DNA from: Hydrogenophaga sp.
GTDB lineage: Bacteria > Pseudomonadota > Gammaproteobacteria > Burkholderiales > Burkholderiaceae_C
Assembly: GCA_030653975.1 (NCBI GenBank)
Contig: JAURYH010000017.1
Location: 1-64,000, forward strand
Direction: 5' to 3'
DNA: 64,000 nucleotides
A program made the position numbers and the translations under genes. The notes beneath the pieces are model-generated. The model was given only the letters and a program-made list of their open reading frames with translations, had not been told where the DNA came from and made no database searches. Shown piece after piece: positions 45,223 through 53,656 of the stretch; within the stretch, counting starts at the first letter, position 1, and every line of letters begins with the position of its first letter.

Positions 45223-46062
45223 ATGACGCAGGCACCCTGTCCGTTCCAGTCTGTTGGTGCCCGTTCAGCAGCCTGTGCCGTGGCGGTGTGCCTGACCCTG
45301 GCGGGGTTCCTGTCAGGCTGTGCATCGAAGGGTCCGCCGCCTGCCTTCGAGTCTGACGTGTTCGACCCGCCCGCGCTGTCCGCCCTGCCGTCGGCGAGCG
45401 CCGAGCTGCAGCGGGCGACCCAGCACCTGCTGAAAACGCCCTCGACCCAGCCTGCCTGGACGGTGTTTCCCATGCCCGGTAAAGTGTTTTCGCCGTTTGA
45501 GCCGGTGCACCATGCGGGCCGGGCGGCGCTGCGTGTGCAGGCGAGCAGCTCCGTGAGCATCCTGCGCCAGCGCATGGAACCGGCCCTGCCCTCGGTGGGG
45601 CGCCTGTCGTTCGCCTGGACGGCCGATGCCTTGCCGCCGACCGTGGATGTGGTGCAGGGGCGGCGGGACGACGCCGTGGTCCGGGTGCTGCTCAGCTTCG
45701 ATGGCGACCGCAGCCGCCTTTCACCGCGCGTGCACCGCTTGTCGGAGATGAGCCGCCTGCTGACCGGCGAGGACCTGCCTTACGCCACGCTCGTGTACGT
45801 CTGGAGCGATGCCCATCCCCCGGGCACGGTGCTGAACAATTCCCGAACCGACCGCGTGCGCAAGCTGGTGCTGGATTCCGGCACACAGCACCTGGGGCAA
45901 TGGCGCGACCATGAACGCGATGTGCGGGCCGATTTTGTCCAGGTGTTTGGCGAGGAGCCCGGGCCGCTGCTGGCGGTGGCGCTGATGACCGACACCGACA
46001 ACACCCGCAGCCAGGCGCAGGCCTGGTACGGCGCGCTGCAGCTGCTGCCGGCTGCACCCTGA
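45223..46062 (+). CDS. DUF3047 domain lipoprotein
   Basis: A 279-residue protein with a signal peptide and lipobox GFLSGCAS, followed by a domain like DUF3047: HHAGRAALRVQASSSVSIL, FAWTADAL, VRVLLSFDGD, ATLVYVWSDAHPPGTVLNN and ADFVQVFGEEPGPLLAVALMTDTDN. Function unknown; the domain looks like a sugar-binding jelly roll. ATG 45223. Confidence 0.85.
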   Translation: MTQAPCPFQSVGARSAACAVAVCLTLAGFLSGCASKGPPPAFESDVFDPPALSALPSASAELQRATQHLLKTPSTQPAWTVFPMPGKVFSPFEPVHHAGRAALRVQASSSVSILRQRMEPALPSVGRLSFAWTADALPPTVDVVQGRRDDAVVRVLLSFDGDRSRLSPRVHRLSEMSRLLTGEDLPYATLVYVWSDAHPPGTVLNNSRTDRVRKLVLDSGTQHLGQWRDHERDVRADFVQVFGEEPGPLLAVALMTDTDNTRSQAQAWYGALQLLPAAP

Positions 46063-46121
46063 GCGCCTGACCATGACCATCCGTGCGCGGACAAGCGTTT
46101 CACCGAATCTCCTCCTGTTTT

Positions 46122-47375
46122 ATGAACCACAACGCCACCGACTGGGGCATCGTCGCCGTCTTCGCCACGGTGTACCTGGGCATGTTCCTGGGCGGCCTGC
46201 CGCGACTGAAGCTGGACCGTTCGGGCGTGGCGCTGCTGGGCGCCATCGCGGTGATCGCGCTCACCGGTCTGCCGGTGGAGGACGCCGCGCGCGCGGTGGA
46301 CCTGCCCACCATCGTGCTGCTGTTCGCCTTCATGGTGGTGTCGGCCCAGATGCGGCTGGGCGGTTTCTACACCGAGGTCACGCGCCGCGTGGGCGCGCTG
46401 CCGCTGTCGCGCGCGGGCCTGCTGGCGGCGCTGATCGGGGTGGCGGGCGGCTTGTCGGCCATTTTTTCCAACGACGTGGTGTGCCTGGCCATGACGCCGG
46501 TGGTGGCGCGCCTGTGCCTGCAGCGCGGGCTGAATCCGCTGCCGTTCCTGATCGGCCTGGCCTGCGCGGCCAACATCGGCTCGGCCGCCACCCTGATCGG
46601 CAACCCGCAGAACATGCTGATCGGCTCGGTGCTGCAACTGCACTTTGGTGACTACCTGCGCCAGGCGCTGGCCCCGGTGGGCATCAGTCTGGTGCTGTTG
46701 TGGCTGTGGCTGGCGTTTGGGCCGGGCGCCAGCGCTGGCGCGGCCGAGCTGACCCGCCCGGTGGGGGTGGACGTGCCGCTGGAAGACGCTCCTCGGTTTG
46801 ACCGCTGGCAGACCGCGAAAGGGCTGGTGGTCGCAGCGGCGTTGATGGGCATCTTTCTCTTCACCGACTGGCCGCGCGATGTGGCGGCGCTGGTGGCTGC
46901 GGGCGTGCTGCTGCTGAGCCGCCGCCTGCATTCGGCGCACGTGATGGGCTTTGTGGACTGGCAGTTGCTGCTGCTGTTCATCGGACTGTTCGTGGTCAAC
47001 CACGCCTTCGAGACCACGGGCCTGGCGGCCGAGGCCGTGGCCTGGCTGGCGACGCAGGGCGTGCACCTCACCGAGCCCGGCGCGCTGCTGGTGCTGGGCG
47101 TGGTGCTGTCCAACCTGGTGTCCAACGTGCCGGCCGTCATGCTGCTGCTGCCGCACCTCGGTGCCAACGCCCATGAGGCCGGCATGATGCTCGCCCTGGT
47201 GAGCACCTTCGCGGGCAACCTGCTGCTGGTGGGCTCGATCGCCAACCTGATCGTGGCAGACCTGGCCGCCAAGCAGGGCATCACCATCGACTGGAAGCAG
47301 CATGCGCTCACCGGCATCCCGGTGACGCTGGCCACGCTGGCCGTGGTTTGGGGCTGGATGCGCTGGGTTGGCTGA
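46122..47375 (+). CDS. Anion permease of the ArsB/NhaD/SLC13 superfamily
   Basis: A 417-residue inner-membrane transporter with about 11 hydrophobic helices. Two-fold repeat with hairpins SAIFSNDVVCLAMTPVV and LSNLVSNVPAVMLLLP, and the ion-transporter signature ANIGSAATLIGNPQNMLIGS. These resemble ArsB/NhaD and citrate/dicarboxylate transporters. The substrate (arsenite, Na+/H+ or dicarboxylate) is not decidable. No Shine-Dalgarno site is seen before ATG 46122; a GTG at 46083 is an alternative. Confidence 0.88.
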   Translation: MNHNATDWGIVAVFATVYLGMFLGGLPRLKLDRSGVALLGAIAVIALTGLPVEDAARAVDLPTIVLLFAFMVVSAQMRLGGFYTEVTRRVGALPLSRAGLLAALIGVAGGLSAIFSNDVVCLAMTPVVARLCLQRGLNPLPFLIGLACAANIGSAATLIGNPQNMLIGSVLQLHFGDYLRQALAPVGISLVLLWLWLAFGPGASAGAAELTRPVGVDVPLEDAPRFDRWQTAKGLVVAAALMGIFLFTDWPRDVAALVAAGVLLLSRRLHSAHVMGFVDWQLLLLFIGLFVVNHAFETTGLAAEAVAWLATQGVHLTEPGALLVLGVVLSNLVSNVPAVMLLLPHLGANAHEAGMMLALVSTFAGNLLLVGSIANLIVADLAAKQGITIDWKQHALTGIPVTLATLAVVWGWMRWVG

Positions 47376-47427
47376 AGCGCTGCACCTGGGTGCATACCCC
47401 CGGCGCGCGAGGAGCCGCCCCGGCCCA

Positions 47428-47515
47428 AGGGCACCGCGGAACCGGCTTTGCCGGGCCGCCAGTGCCGCCCCCTTGAGCAAGGGGGTGACGCCGAAGGCGG
47501 CGCGGGGGTGTTCCT
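47428..47515 (-). repeat. 3' stem-loop repeat, copy 7
   Basis: On the minus strand, shortly after the stop of the amino acid ABC ATPase: ACACCCCCGCGCCGCC, where stem 1 is CGCCG-CCTT-CGGCG, then CCCCCTTGCTCAAGGGGG, then CCGGCAAAGCCGG. Stem 1 differs from other copies with matching changes on both sides. Confidence 0.85.
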
Positions 47516-47517
47516 TT

Positions 47518-48270
47518 TCAGTGAATCGACGACAGGAACTGCTGCAGCTCCGGCGTCTGCGGGCTGCCAAAGAGTTCCGCCGGCGGACCCATCTCGTGCA
47601 CGCGCCCCTGGTGCATGAAGATCACGCGGTCGCTCACCTTGCGCGCGAAGCCCATTTCGTGCGTGACCATCAGCAGCGTCATGCCTTCGTCGGCCAGCGA
47701 CTCCACCACGCGCAGCACCTCGCCCACGAGCTCGGGGTCGAGCGCCGAAGTGATTTCGTCACAGAGCAGCACGCTGGGTTCCATCGCCAGCGCGCGCGCG
47801 ATCGCCACACGCTGCTGCTGGCCGCCAGAGAGCTGGTCGGGGAAGGCGTCGAACTTCTCGCCCAGGCCCACGCGGTCCAGCAGCTGGCGCGCCTTGGCCT
47901 CGCCCGCGGCGCTGTCGGTCTTCTTCACCAGACCGGGCGCGAGCATCACGTTGCGGCCCACGCTCAGGTGCGGGAACAGGTTGAAGTTCTGGAAGATCAT
48001 GCCCACGTGCTGGCGCAGCTCGCGCATGGCGGCGGCGTTGCCGTGCAGCAGCGGCTGGCCGTCCACGCTCAGCTGGCCGCTCTGGAACGCCTCCAGCCCG
48101 TTGATGCAGCGCAGCAGCGTGCTCTTGCCCGAGCCGCTCTTGCCGATGATGGCGATCACCTCGCCCGGCCTGACCTGCAGGTCGATGCCCTTGAGCACCT
48201 CGTTGCTGCCGTAGGACTTGCGCAACTGGTGGATGTCGACGATGGGCTTGATGGCGTCAGCGCTGGACAT
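47518..48270 (-). CDS. Amino acid ABC transporter ATP-binding protein (GlnQ type)
   Basis: A 250-residue ATPase of the polar amino acid uptake family. Walker A is [10 protein letters not shown], the signature [15 protein letters not shown], Walker [13 protein letters not shown] and [18 protein letters not shown] 48270 overlaps the upstream permease by 14 bases. It is the last gene of a five-gene operon with its own GntR regulator. Confidence 0.94.
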   Translation of the reverse strand: MSSADAIKPIVDIHQLRKSYGSNEVLKGIDLQVRPGEVIAIIGKSGSGKSTLLRCINGLEAFQSGQLSVDGQPLLHGNAAAMRELRQHVGMIFQNFNLFPHLSVGRNVMLAPGLVKKTDSAAGEAKARQLLDRVGLGEKFDAFPDQLSGGQQQRVAIARALAMEPSVLLCDEITSALDPELVGEVLRVVESLADEGMTLLMVTHEMGFARKVSDRVIFMHQGRVHEMGPPAELFGSPQTPELQQFLSSIH

Positions 48271-48907
48271 TGAGTTTCCTTTCGAGGGAACGCGCATAGA
48301 GGCTCACGGGGAAGCACAGCGCAAAGTACAGAAGGGCCACGCAGCTGTAGACCAGGAAGGGCTGGAAGGTGGCGTTGGTGATCATGGTGCCGGCCTTGGT
48401 GAGTTCGACGAAGCCGATCACCGAGGCCAGCGCCGTGCCTTTGACCACCTGCACGAGAAAGCCCACCGTGGGTGCGATGGCGATGCGCGTGGCCTGCGGC
48501 AGGATCACGTGGCGCAGCTGTTCGCCAAAGCTCAGCGCCAGGCTCTGCGCCGCTTCCCACTGGCCCTTGGGCACGGCGGCGACGCAGCCGCGCCAGATCT
48601 CGACCAGAAAGGCACTGGTGTAGAGCGTGAGCGCCACTGCCGCGGCCATCCAGGCCGAGGTGTCCACACCGAACAGCGCCAGTCCGAAGTAGGCCAGGAA
48701 CAATTGCATGAGCAGCGGCGTGCCCTGGAACAGCTGCACGTAGCCGGCGACGAAGCGCTCGGCGCCGGGCCAGCGTGCGGTGCGCGCCACCAGCAGGGCG
48801 ATGCCCACCAGGCCGCCGCCGACGAAGGCGATCAGCGAAAGGCCCACCGTCCAGCGCGCGGCCAGCAGCAGGTTGCGGAAGATGTCCCACAAAGAAAAAT
48901 CAACCAC
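48257..48907 (-). CDS. Amino acid ABC transporter permease (second)
   Basis: A 216-residue His/Glu/Gln/Arg-type permease with five helices. The docking loop is EAAQSLALSFGEQLRHVILPQA, and PLLMQLFLAYFGLALFG matches the family. GTG 48907 has GGAGG upstream and overlaps the end of the first permease by 8 bases. Confidence 0.92.
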   Translation of the reverse strand: MVDFSLWDIFRNLLLAARWTVGLSLIAFVGGGLVGIALLVARTARWPGAERFVAGYVQLFQGTPLLMQLFLAYFGLALFGVDTSAWMAAAVALTLYTSAFLVEIWRGCVAAVPKGQWEAAQSLALSFGEQLRHVILPQATRIAIAPTVGFLVQVVKGTALASVIGFVELTKAGTMITNATFQPFLVYSCVALLYFALCFPVSLYARSLERKLNVQR

Positions 48908-49571
48908 GGCGTCCTCCAAAGAGATAGCGCGGGCCGGCCCAGTTGAGCAGCGCACGCACACCCACCGAGAGCAGCAGGTAGATGCCGGTGGCGATGATGA
49001 AGGCTTCGAAGGCGCGGAAGTTGCGGCTCTGGATCAGGTTGGCGGCGTAGCTCAGCTCTTCGGTGGAGATCTGGCCACACACCGCCGAACCCAGCATCAC
49101 GATGATGATCTGGCTGGTGAGCGCGGGCCACACCTTCTGCAGCGCAGGCGGCAGCACCACGTGCAGGAAGGTCTGCACGCGCGATAGCGCCAGGCTGGCT
49201 GCGGCTTCGAACTGGCCCTTGGGCGTGGCTTCGATGCCGGCGCGGATGATCTCGGCCGCATAGGCGCCGAGGTTGATCACCATCGCGATCACCGACGCGA
49301 TCTCCGGCGTGAGCTTCACGCCCGCGGCCGGCAGGCCGAAGAACACGAAGAACAGCTGCACGATGAAGGGCGTGTTGCGGATGAGTTCCACATAGCTGCC
49401 CACCACCCAGCGCAGCCACAGCGGGCCGCTGCTGCGCGCCCAGGCGCAGAGCGTGCCCACCAGCAGGCCGATCACGGCCGAGATGGCGGTCAGGCCCAGC
49501 GTCCAGAGCACGCCTTTGGCGAGCAGTGGCCACTGCAGCAGCACGGCGATGAAGTCGAATTCGATGCGCAT
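48900..49571 (-). CDS. Amino acid ABC transporter permease (first)
   Basis: A 223-residue permease of the same family as the next gene: NTPFIVQLFFVFFGLPAAG, then the docking loop EAAASLALSRVQTFLHVVLPPA. Start ATG 49571. It lies 27 bases downstream of the binding protein. Confidence 0.93.
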   Translation of the reverse strand: MRIEFDFIAVLLQWPLLAKGVLWTLGLTAISAVIGLLVGTLCAWARSSGPLWLRWVVGSYVELIRNTPFIVQLFFVFFGLPAAGVKLTPEIASVIAMVINLGAYAAEIIRAGIEATPKGQFEAAASLALSRVQTFLHVVLPPALQKVWPALTSQIIIVMLGSAVCGQISTEELSYAANLIQSRNFRAFEAFIIATGIYLLLSVGVRALLNWAGPRYLFGGRRG

Positions 49572-49598
49572 GGCGCTCTCGCTGAAACCGCTGCAACC

Positions 49599-50390
49599 TT
49601 ATTCGGGCAACGTGCCAGCCGGGCGGCCCAGCCACTTCTTCGCCAGCGAGTCGATCTCGCCCGATTGCTTGGCCGCGACGATGATCTCGTTGACCTTCAG
49701 GCGCAGTGCATCTTCGCCCTTGGCCACGCCGATGAAGTTGGGGCTGTCTTTCAGCAGCAGCTTGTATTCGGCGCCCAGTTGCGGGTTGCGCGCCATCATG
49801 TTGCCGGCCACCGATGCGCCGGTGGCGATGAGCTGGGTCTGGCCCGAGACGAAGGCCGAGACGGTGGCGTTGTTGTCTTCGAAACGCTTCACGTCGGCGG
49901 TGGGCGGTGCGAGCTTGGTGAGCTCCTGGTCTTCGATGGCGCCGCGCGTCACGCCGATGGATTTGCCGGCGAGATCAGCGAAGCTGGAGACCGCGAGTGA
50001 CTTCGATGCGAACACGGCCTGGAAGAAGGGCGAGTAGGCGACGGTGAAGTCGATCACCGCCAGACGCTCGGCGTTCTTGCCCAGGGTCGAGATCACGAGG
50101 TCGGCCTTGCGGGTCTGCAGGTAGGGGATGCGGTTGGCGCTGGTCACGGGCACCAGTTCGACCTTCACACCCAGCTTGCTGCCGATCAGCCTGGCGGTGT
50201 CGACGTCCAGGCCCTGGGGCTGCAGGTCGGTGCCGACGAAACCGTAGGGCGGGAAGTCGGTCGGGACCGCGATCTTGATCGACTTGGCCTTCATCACGTC
50301 GTCGAGCGCCGTCTGGGCATGGGCGGCGCCGAGGGTGGCGAGCGCGCTGAGGGCGACAGTGGCGAGAAACAGGCGTTTGGTGGTCTTCAT
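49599..50390 (-). CDS. Amino acid ABC transporter substrate-binding protein
   Basis: A 263-residue periplasmic protein of family 3. Signal peptide MKTTKRLFLATVALSALATL with cleavage after AHA. Ligand-binding core: IKIAVPTDFPPYGFVGTDLQ, GLDVDTARLIGSKLGVKVELV, LGKNAERLAVIDFTVAYSP. The resemblance is to polar amino acid binders; specificity is uncertain. ATG 50390 overlaps the GntR stop (ATGA), so regulator and transporter are cotranslated. Confidence 0.93.
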   Translation of the reverse strand: MKTTKRLFLATVALSALATLGAAHAQTALDDVMKAKSIKIAVPTDFPPYGFVGTDLQPQGLDVDTARLIGSKLGVKVELVPVTSANRIPYLQTRKADLVISTLGKNAERLAVIDFTVAYSPFFQAVFASKSLAVSSFADLAGKSIGVTRGAIEDQELTKLAPPTADVKRFEDNNATVSAFVSGQTQLIATGASVAGNMMARNPQLGAEYKLLLKDSPNFIGVAKGEDALRLKVNEIIVAAKQSGEIDSLAKKWLGRPAGTLPE

Positions 50391-51139
50391 AGCAGGGCTC
50401 CTAGGTAGGTTTCGGCGGGTTGGGTGGAGGGGTTTTTGTCGGCGTTGCGGCCTTTGGCGGCGCGCGGCGCAGGGGAGACCGGCGCGAGCGCTTCGCGCAG
50501 GCTCGCCAGCGGGTCGTTGGCCGGGGCCAGGCGCAGGGCGGCCTGCACCTGGCCGATGTGTTCTTCCATCAGGCGCTCGGCCTCGGCCGTGTCGCCGCGC
50601 GTCAGGGCCTCGACGATGGCCACGTGGTCCTGGCAGGACTGCACCGCGTCGTGCGTGCTCTGGTAGAGCATGGCGATCAGCGTGGTGCGCGCGGTGTAGT
50701 CGCGCAGCGTGTCGGCCAGCAGCTGGTTGCCCAGGCATTCGGCCAGGCAGACATGGAAGTCACCCAGCAGGTAGCTGCGCTGGCCCACGTCATCGCCCTT
50801 GAGCGCGTCCTGCTCCTGCTTGAGGTGTTGTTTGAGGCGTTTGACCGCCGCCTTGTCCACCGGGCCGGTGCGGCGGATCAGGCCGGTCTCGATGACGCGA
50901 CGCGCTTCGAAGGCTTCACGCGCTTCGTCGTGCGAGGGCTGCACCACGTACCAGCCGCGGCGCGAGCTGACGGTGACGATGCCGCGCGTGGCCAGACGCA
51001 CCAGGGCCTCGCGCACCAGGGTGCGGCTGCAGTCGAACAGCATCGAGAGGCTTTGCTCGCCCAGGCGGGTGCCGGGGGCCAGGCGCTGCGCCAGGATGGC
51101 TTCGATGATGCGTTGGGCGATGTCGGTGGAGCTGACCAT
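50387..51139 (-). CDS. GntR-family regulator with FCD domain
   Basis: A 250-residue regulator. N-terminal winged helix: IAQRIIEAILAQRLAPGTRLGE, then CSRTLVREALVRLATRGIVTVSSRRGWYVV. The C-terminal FCD ligand domain has the metal-binding histidines in FHVCLAECLGN, with HVAIVEALTRGDTAEAERLMEEHI. It is the first gene of the ABC operon and probably represses it in the absence of the substrate. The C-terminal 40 residues are a low-complexity tail. Confidence 0.93.
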   Translation of the reverse strand: MVSSTDIAQRIIEAILAQRLAPGTRLGEQSLSMLFDCSRTLVREALVRLATRGIVTVSSRRGWYVVQPSHDEAREAFEARRVIETGLIRRTGPVDKAAVKRLKQHLKQEQDALKGDDVGQRSYLLGDFHVCLAECLGNQLLADTLRDYTARTTLIAMLYQSTHDAVQSCQDHVAIVEALTRGDTAEAERLMEEHIGQVQAALRLAPANDPLASLREALAPVSPAPRAAKGRNADKNPSTQPAETYLGALL

Positions 51140-51194
51140 GAAAAGAACCTTTGTGGGTTTCCTTCATGCGAATTCCGTGCCATGGCCATATCAG

Positions 51195-51208
51195 TCTTGT
51201 ATGCAAGA
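51195..51208. promoter_or_regulatory. GntR/FCD-type operator candidate
   Basis: TCTTG-TATG-CAAGA: 5-base arms, close to CTTGTATACAAG, the pattern seen for several FCD-type GntR regulators. It sits 56 bases upstream of the GntR start codon, consistent with autoregulation of the operon. Confidence 0.55.
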
Positions 51209-51220
51209 TGGGTGCGCCAG

Positions 51221-51265
51221 ACTTGTGCGCCGGACAGCCAAAAACCGGCCAGGCGCACCACAAGT
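51221..51265 (-). terminator. Inverted repeat downstream of the DUF6279 gene
   Basis: On the minus strand ACTT...GTGCGCC pairs with GGCGCACAAGT, an 11-bp stem with a small bulge and a loop of about 20 bases. It lies after the stop of the DUF6279 gene. No T-run follows, so termination is only a possibility. Confidence 0.4.
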
Positions 51266-51320
51266 GCTCAGCCGGAAGGTGCAGCGGTTCCTGTTCTGGT
51301 GCCTGGCCGGCGGGCGGGCC

Positions 51321-52241
51321 TCAGAGCGCTCCAGCCAGTGCGCGCAGGTCGTCCTGATAGGCCTGGAGCGTCTGCACCGCGCGGGCGCGCTGTGCGGGCG
51401 TGGTGCTGTTGTGCAGGGCGGTGAACTGGGCGCAGCCGCTCTGCACCAGTTGCTGGCTGTGGGCGGGGTAACCCGGCGTGGGCGAGGTGGCGATGCGGGC
51501 CATGAGTTCACGCACCGACTGGGCGGCCTTCGACGGATTGGCCTGGGCCTGGCGCACGGTCTGCACCTGGTCGGCCTGCCGGCGCTGGCGTTCGGCCTGG
51601 GTGCGCATCGGGTCCCAGGGGGAACGCTGCAGCTGCTCGCGCACCAGCGTTTGCTGGGCGGGGGTCAAGGGGCCATACAGCCGTTCATAGCGTTCGACCG
51701 CGCGCTCCAGACGCCGCTCCAGCCGCTGCTCGGGACTGCCCTGGAGGAAGTCCTTCTCGAAGGTCTGGTTGCTCTTGCGGTGGTGGCGTTCCAGGTGGTC
51801 GAGCTGCGCGGGGCTGAGCTGCAGCGCCAGCCGGGCCAGCGGCTCCACGCTTTGCTCCAGGGCGGTGTTGAAGTGTCGGCGCACGGTCTCGAACTCGCTG
51901 CAGGCCTGGCGCGCGTCGAGGTCCTGCGGGGCCATGCGCTGCCAGCGGCGCAGCAGATCGGCGTAGGCGGGCAGCTCGCTGCTGCGGTGCCACTGGAAGA
52001 ACTGGTCGAGGTCTTCGCGCACGCGGGCCGACTGGCCGTTGTCAAAGTCCACGTGGCTGTCGAGCCACCAGTAGCTGAGGTTGGGCGCCTGGCTGTAGCC
52101 CAGGCGCAGCGCACTGCAGGCGCCCAGGCCGGTCACCAGGGTCAGAGCCACAGCCAGCCGTCCGACCCGGACGGCGATAATGCCCGGCTGACAAGCGCCG
52201 GCCAGCAGGCTGCGCAATCTTTCCCCAACAGAGGTGTTCAT
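51321..52241 (-). CDS. DUF6279-type lipoprotein
   Basis: A 306-residue putative lipoprotein. Signal peptide with lipobox VTGLGACSALRLGYSQ, followed by SYWWLDSHVDFDNGQ, a motif I know from proteins annotated as DUF6279 in proteobacteria. The remainder is rich in charged helices and probably coiled coil. Function unknown. ATG 52241 shares bases with the divergent glmU ATG (CATG, 52239-52242); a start further inside cannot be excluded, since no good ribosome site is seen. Confidence 0.8.
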   Translation of the reverse strand: MNTSVGERLRSLLAGACQPGIIAVRVGRLAVALTLVTGLGACSALRLGYSQAPNLSYWWLDSHVDFDNGQSARVREDLDQFFQWHRSSELPAYADLLRRWQRMAPQDLDARQACSEFETVRRHFNTALEQSVEPLARLALQLSPAQLDHLERHHRKSNQTFEKDFLQGSPEQRLERRLERAVERYERLYGPLTPAQQTLVREQLQRSPWDPMRTQAERQRRQADQVQTVRQAQANPSKAAQSVRELMARIATSPTPGYPAHSQQLVQSGCAQFTALHNSTTPAQRARAVQTLQAYQDDLRALAGAL

Positions 52242-53637
52242 GTCGTTCCCAGTGGATGTGGTGGTGATGGCGGCCGGCAAGGGCACGCGCATGAAGAGCC
52301 AGTTGCCCAAAGTGTTGCACCGATTGGGCGGGCGTGCACTGGCCCAGCACGTGATCGACACGGCGGCGCGGCTATCGGCGCGCTCGGTGGTGGTGATCAC
52401 CGGCCACGGCGCCGAACAGGTCGAGGCCGGTCTGCAGGCGCCAGCGGGCGGCACCGAGCTGAAATACGTGCGCCAGGCGCCACAGCTCGGCACCGGCCAC
52501 GCGGTGCAGCAGGCCGCCCCCGCGTTGCCGGACGACGGCGTGACGCTGGTGTTGTCGGGCGACGTGCCGCTGACCCGGCCCGAGACGCTGCAGGCGTTGC
52601 TCGACCTGTGCGCGGGCGAGCGGATGGCCCTGCTCACGCTGGACATGCCCGACCCCTCCGGCTATGGCCGCATCGTGCGCGCGGCCGACGGTTCCGTGCA
52701 GGCCATCGTGGAACACAAGGACGCCAGCGCGGCGCTGCGCGCCATCACCGAGATCTACAGCGGCATCATGGCCGTGCCGACGCGGCTGCTCAAAGGCTGG
52801 CTGGCGCGGCTGGACAACCAGAACGCCCAGGGTGAGTACTACCTGACCGACGTGGTGAAGTTCGCCGTGGCCGATGGTCTGGGCGTGCAGGCACACCGCA
52901 TCACCGACGCGGTGCAGGTGGCGGGCGTGAACAGCCCGCTGCAACTGGCCGAACTGGAGCGTGCCCACCAGCGTCGGGTGGCCGAGGCGCTGATGGAGCA
53001 GGGCGTGCGCCTGGCCGACCCGGCGCGGCTGGACGTGCGCGGCGAGCTGGTGTGCGGCCAGGACGTGGAGATCGACATCAACGGCGTATTCGATGGTCGC
53101 GTGGTGCTGGGCGACGGCGTGCGCATCGGGGCGAACTGCGTGATCGCCAACGCGGTGATCGAAGCAGGCGCGGTGATCCACCCTTTCACCCACATCGACG
53201 GAGAGAAGCTCGGTGTGAGCGTGGGGCCGGGTTCGCTGATCGGTCCGTTTGCCCGTCTGCGCCCGGGCGCACAACTCGGTGCCGAGGTGCACATCGGCAA
53301 CTTCGTCGAGGTGAAGAACAGCTCCCTGGCTGCGGGCGCCAAGGCCAACCACCTGGCCTACCTGGGCGACGCCACGGTGGGCGAGCGGGTGAACTACGGG
53401 GCTGGCAGCATCACCGCCAACTACGACGGCGCCAACAAGCACCGCACCGTGATCGGGGCCGATGTGCACGTGGGCAGCAACTGCGTGCTGGTGGCGCCGG
53501 TCACCATCGGCGCCGGGGGCACGGTGGGTGGTGGATCAACCATCACCAAGGACACGCCGCCCGGCAGCCTGGCTGTGGCACGCGGCAAGCAGGTGACGGT
53601 GCCCAACTGGCAGCGCCCGGCGAAGAAAAAGCCCTGA
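52240..53637 (+). CDS. glmU: Bifunctional GlcNAc-1-P uridyltransferase / GlcN-1-P acetyltransferase
   Basis: A 465-residue enzyme that makes UDP-GlcNAc for peptidoglycan and LPS. The uridyltransferase has VVVMAAGKGTRMKSQLPKVLH; VLSGDVPLTRPETL; EIYSGIMAVP. The C-terminal left-handed beta-helix shows hexapeptide repeats, with the active region GSLIGPFARLRPGAQL, NFVEVKNSSL, NHLAYLGDA and NYDGANKHRT. ATG 52240 is preceded by AGAGG. glmS, which makes the first precursor of the pathway, lies 1.4 kb downstream. Confidence 0.97.
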   Translation: MSFPVDVVVMAAGKGTRMKSQLPKVLHRLGGRALAQHVIDTAARLSARSVVVITGHGAEQVEAGLQAPAGGTELKYVRQAPQLGTGHAVQQAAPALPDDGVTLVLSGDVPLTRPETLQALLDLCAGERMALLTLDMPDPSGYGRIVRAADGSVQAIVEHKDASAALRAITEIYSGIMAVPTRLLKGWLARLDNQNAQGEYYLTDVVKFAVADGLGVQAHRITDAVQVAGVNSPLQLAELERAHQRRVAEALMEQGVRLADPARLDVRGELVCGQDVEIDINGVFDGRVVLGDGVRIGANCVIANAVIEAGAVIHPFTHIDGEKLGVSVGPGSLIGPFARLRPGAQLGAEVHIGNFVEVKNSSLAAGAKANHLAYLGDATVGERVNYGAGSITANYDGANKHRTVIGADVHVGSNCVLVAPVTIGAGGTVGGGSTITKDTPPGSLAVARGKQVTVPNWQRPAKKKP

Positions 53638-53656
53638 GCGGACCCGGCCGCTCAGG
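53626..53656 (-). terminator. Hairpin across both stop codons of glmU and the convergent gene
   Basis: A perfect 9-bp stem, CCTGAGCGG and CCGCTCAGG (53633-53656) with a 6-base loop, covers the last codons of glmU and the stop of the DUF2726 gene. On the minus strand it is followed by GC and five T (53626-53630), a Rho-independent terminator for the DUF2726 gene. Confidence 0.8.

Noticed and set aside
46109..46116. AGGAGGAG on the minus strand just before the anion permease start
   Set aside because: It resembles a perfect ribosome site but the following minus-strand frame (GTG) is antisense low-complexity sequence without a family.
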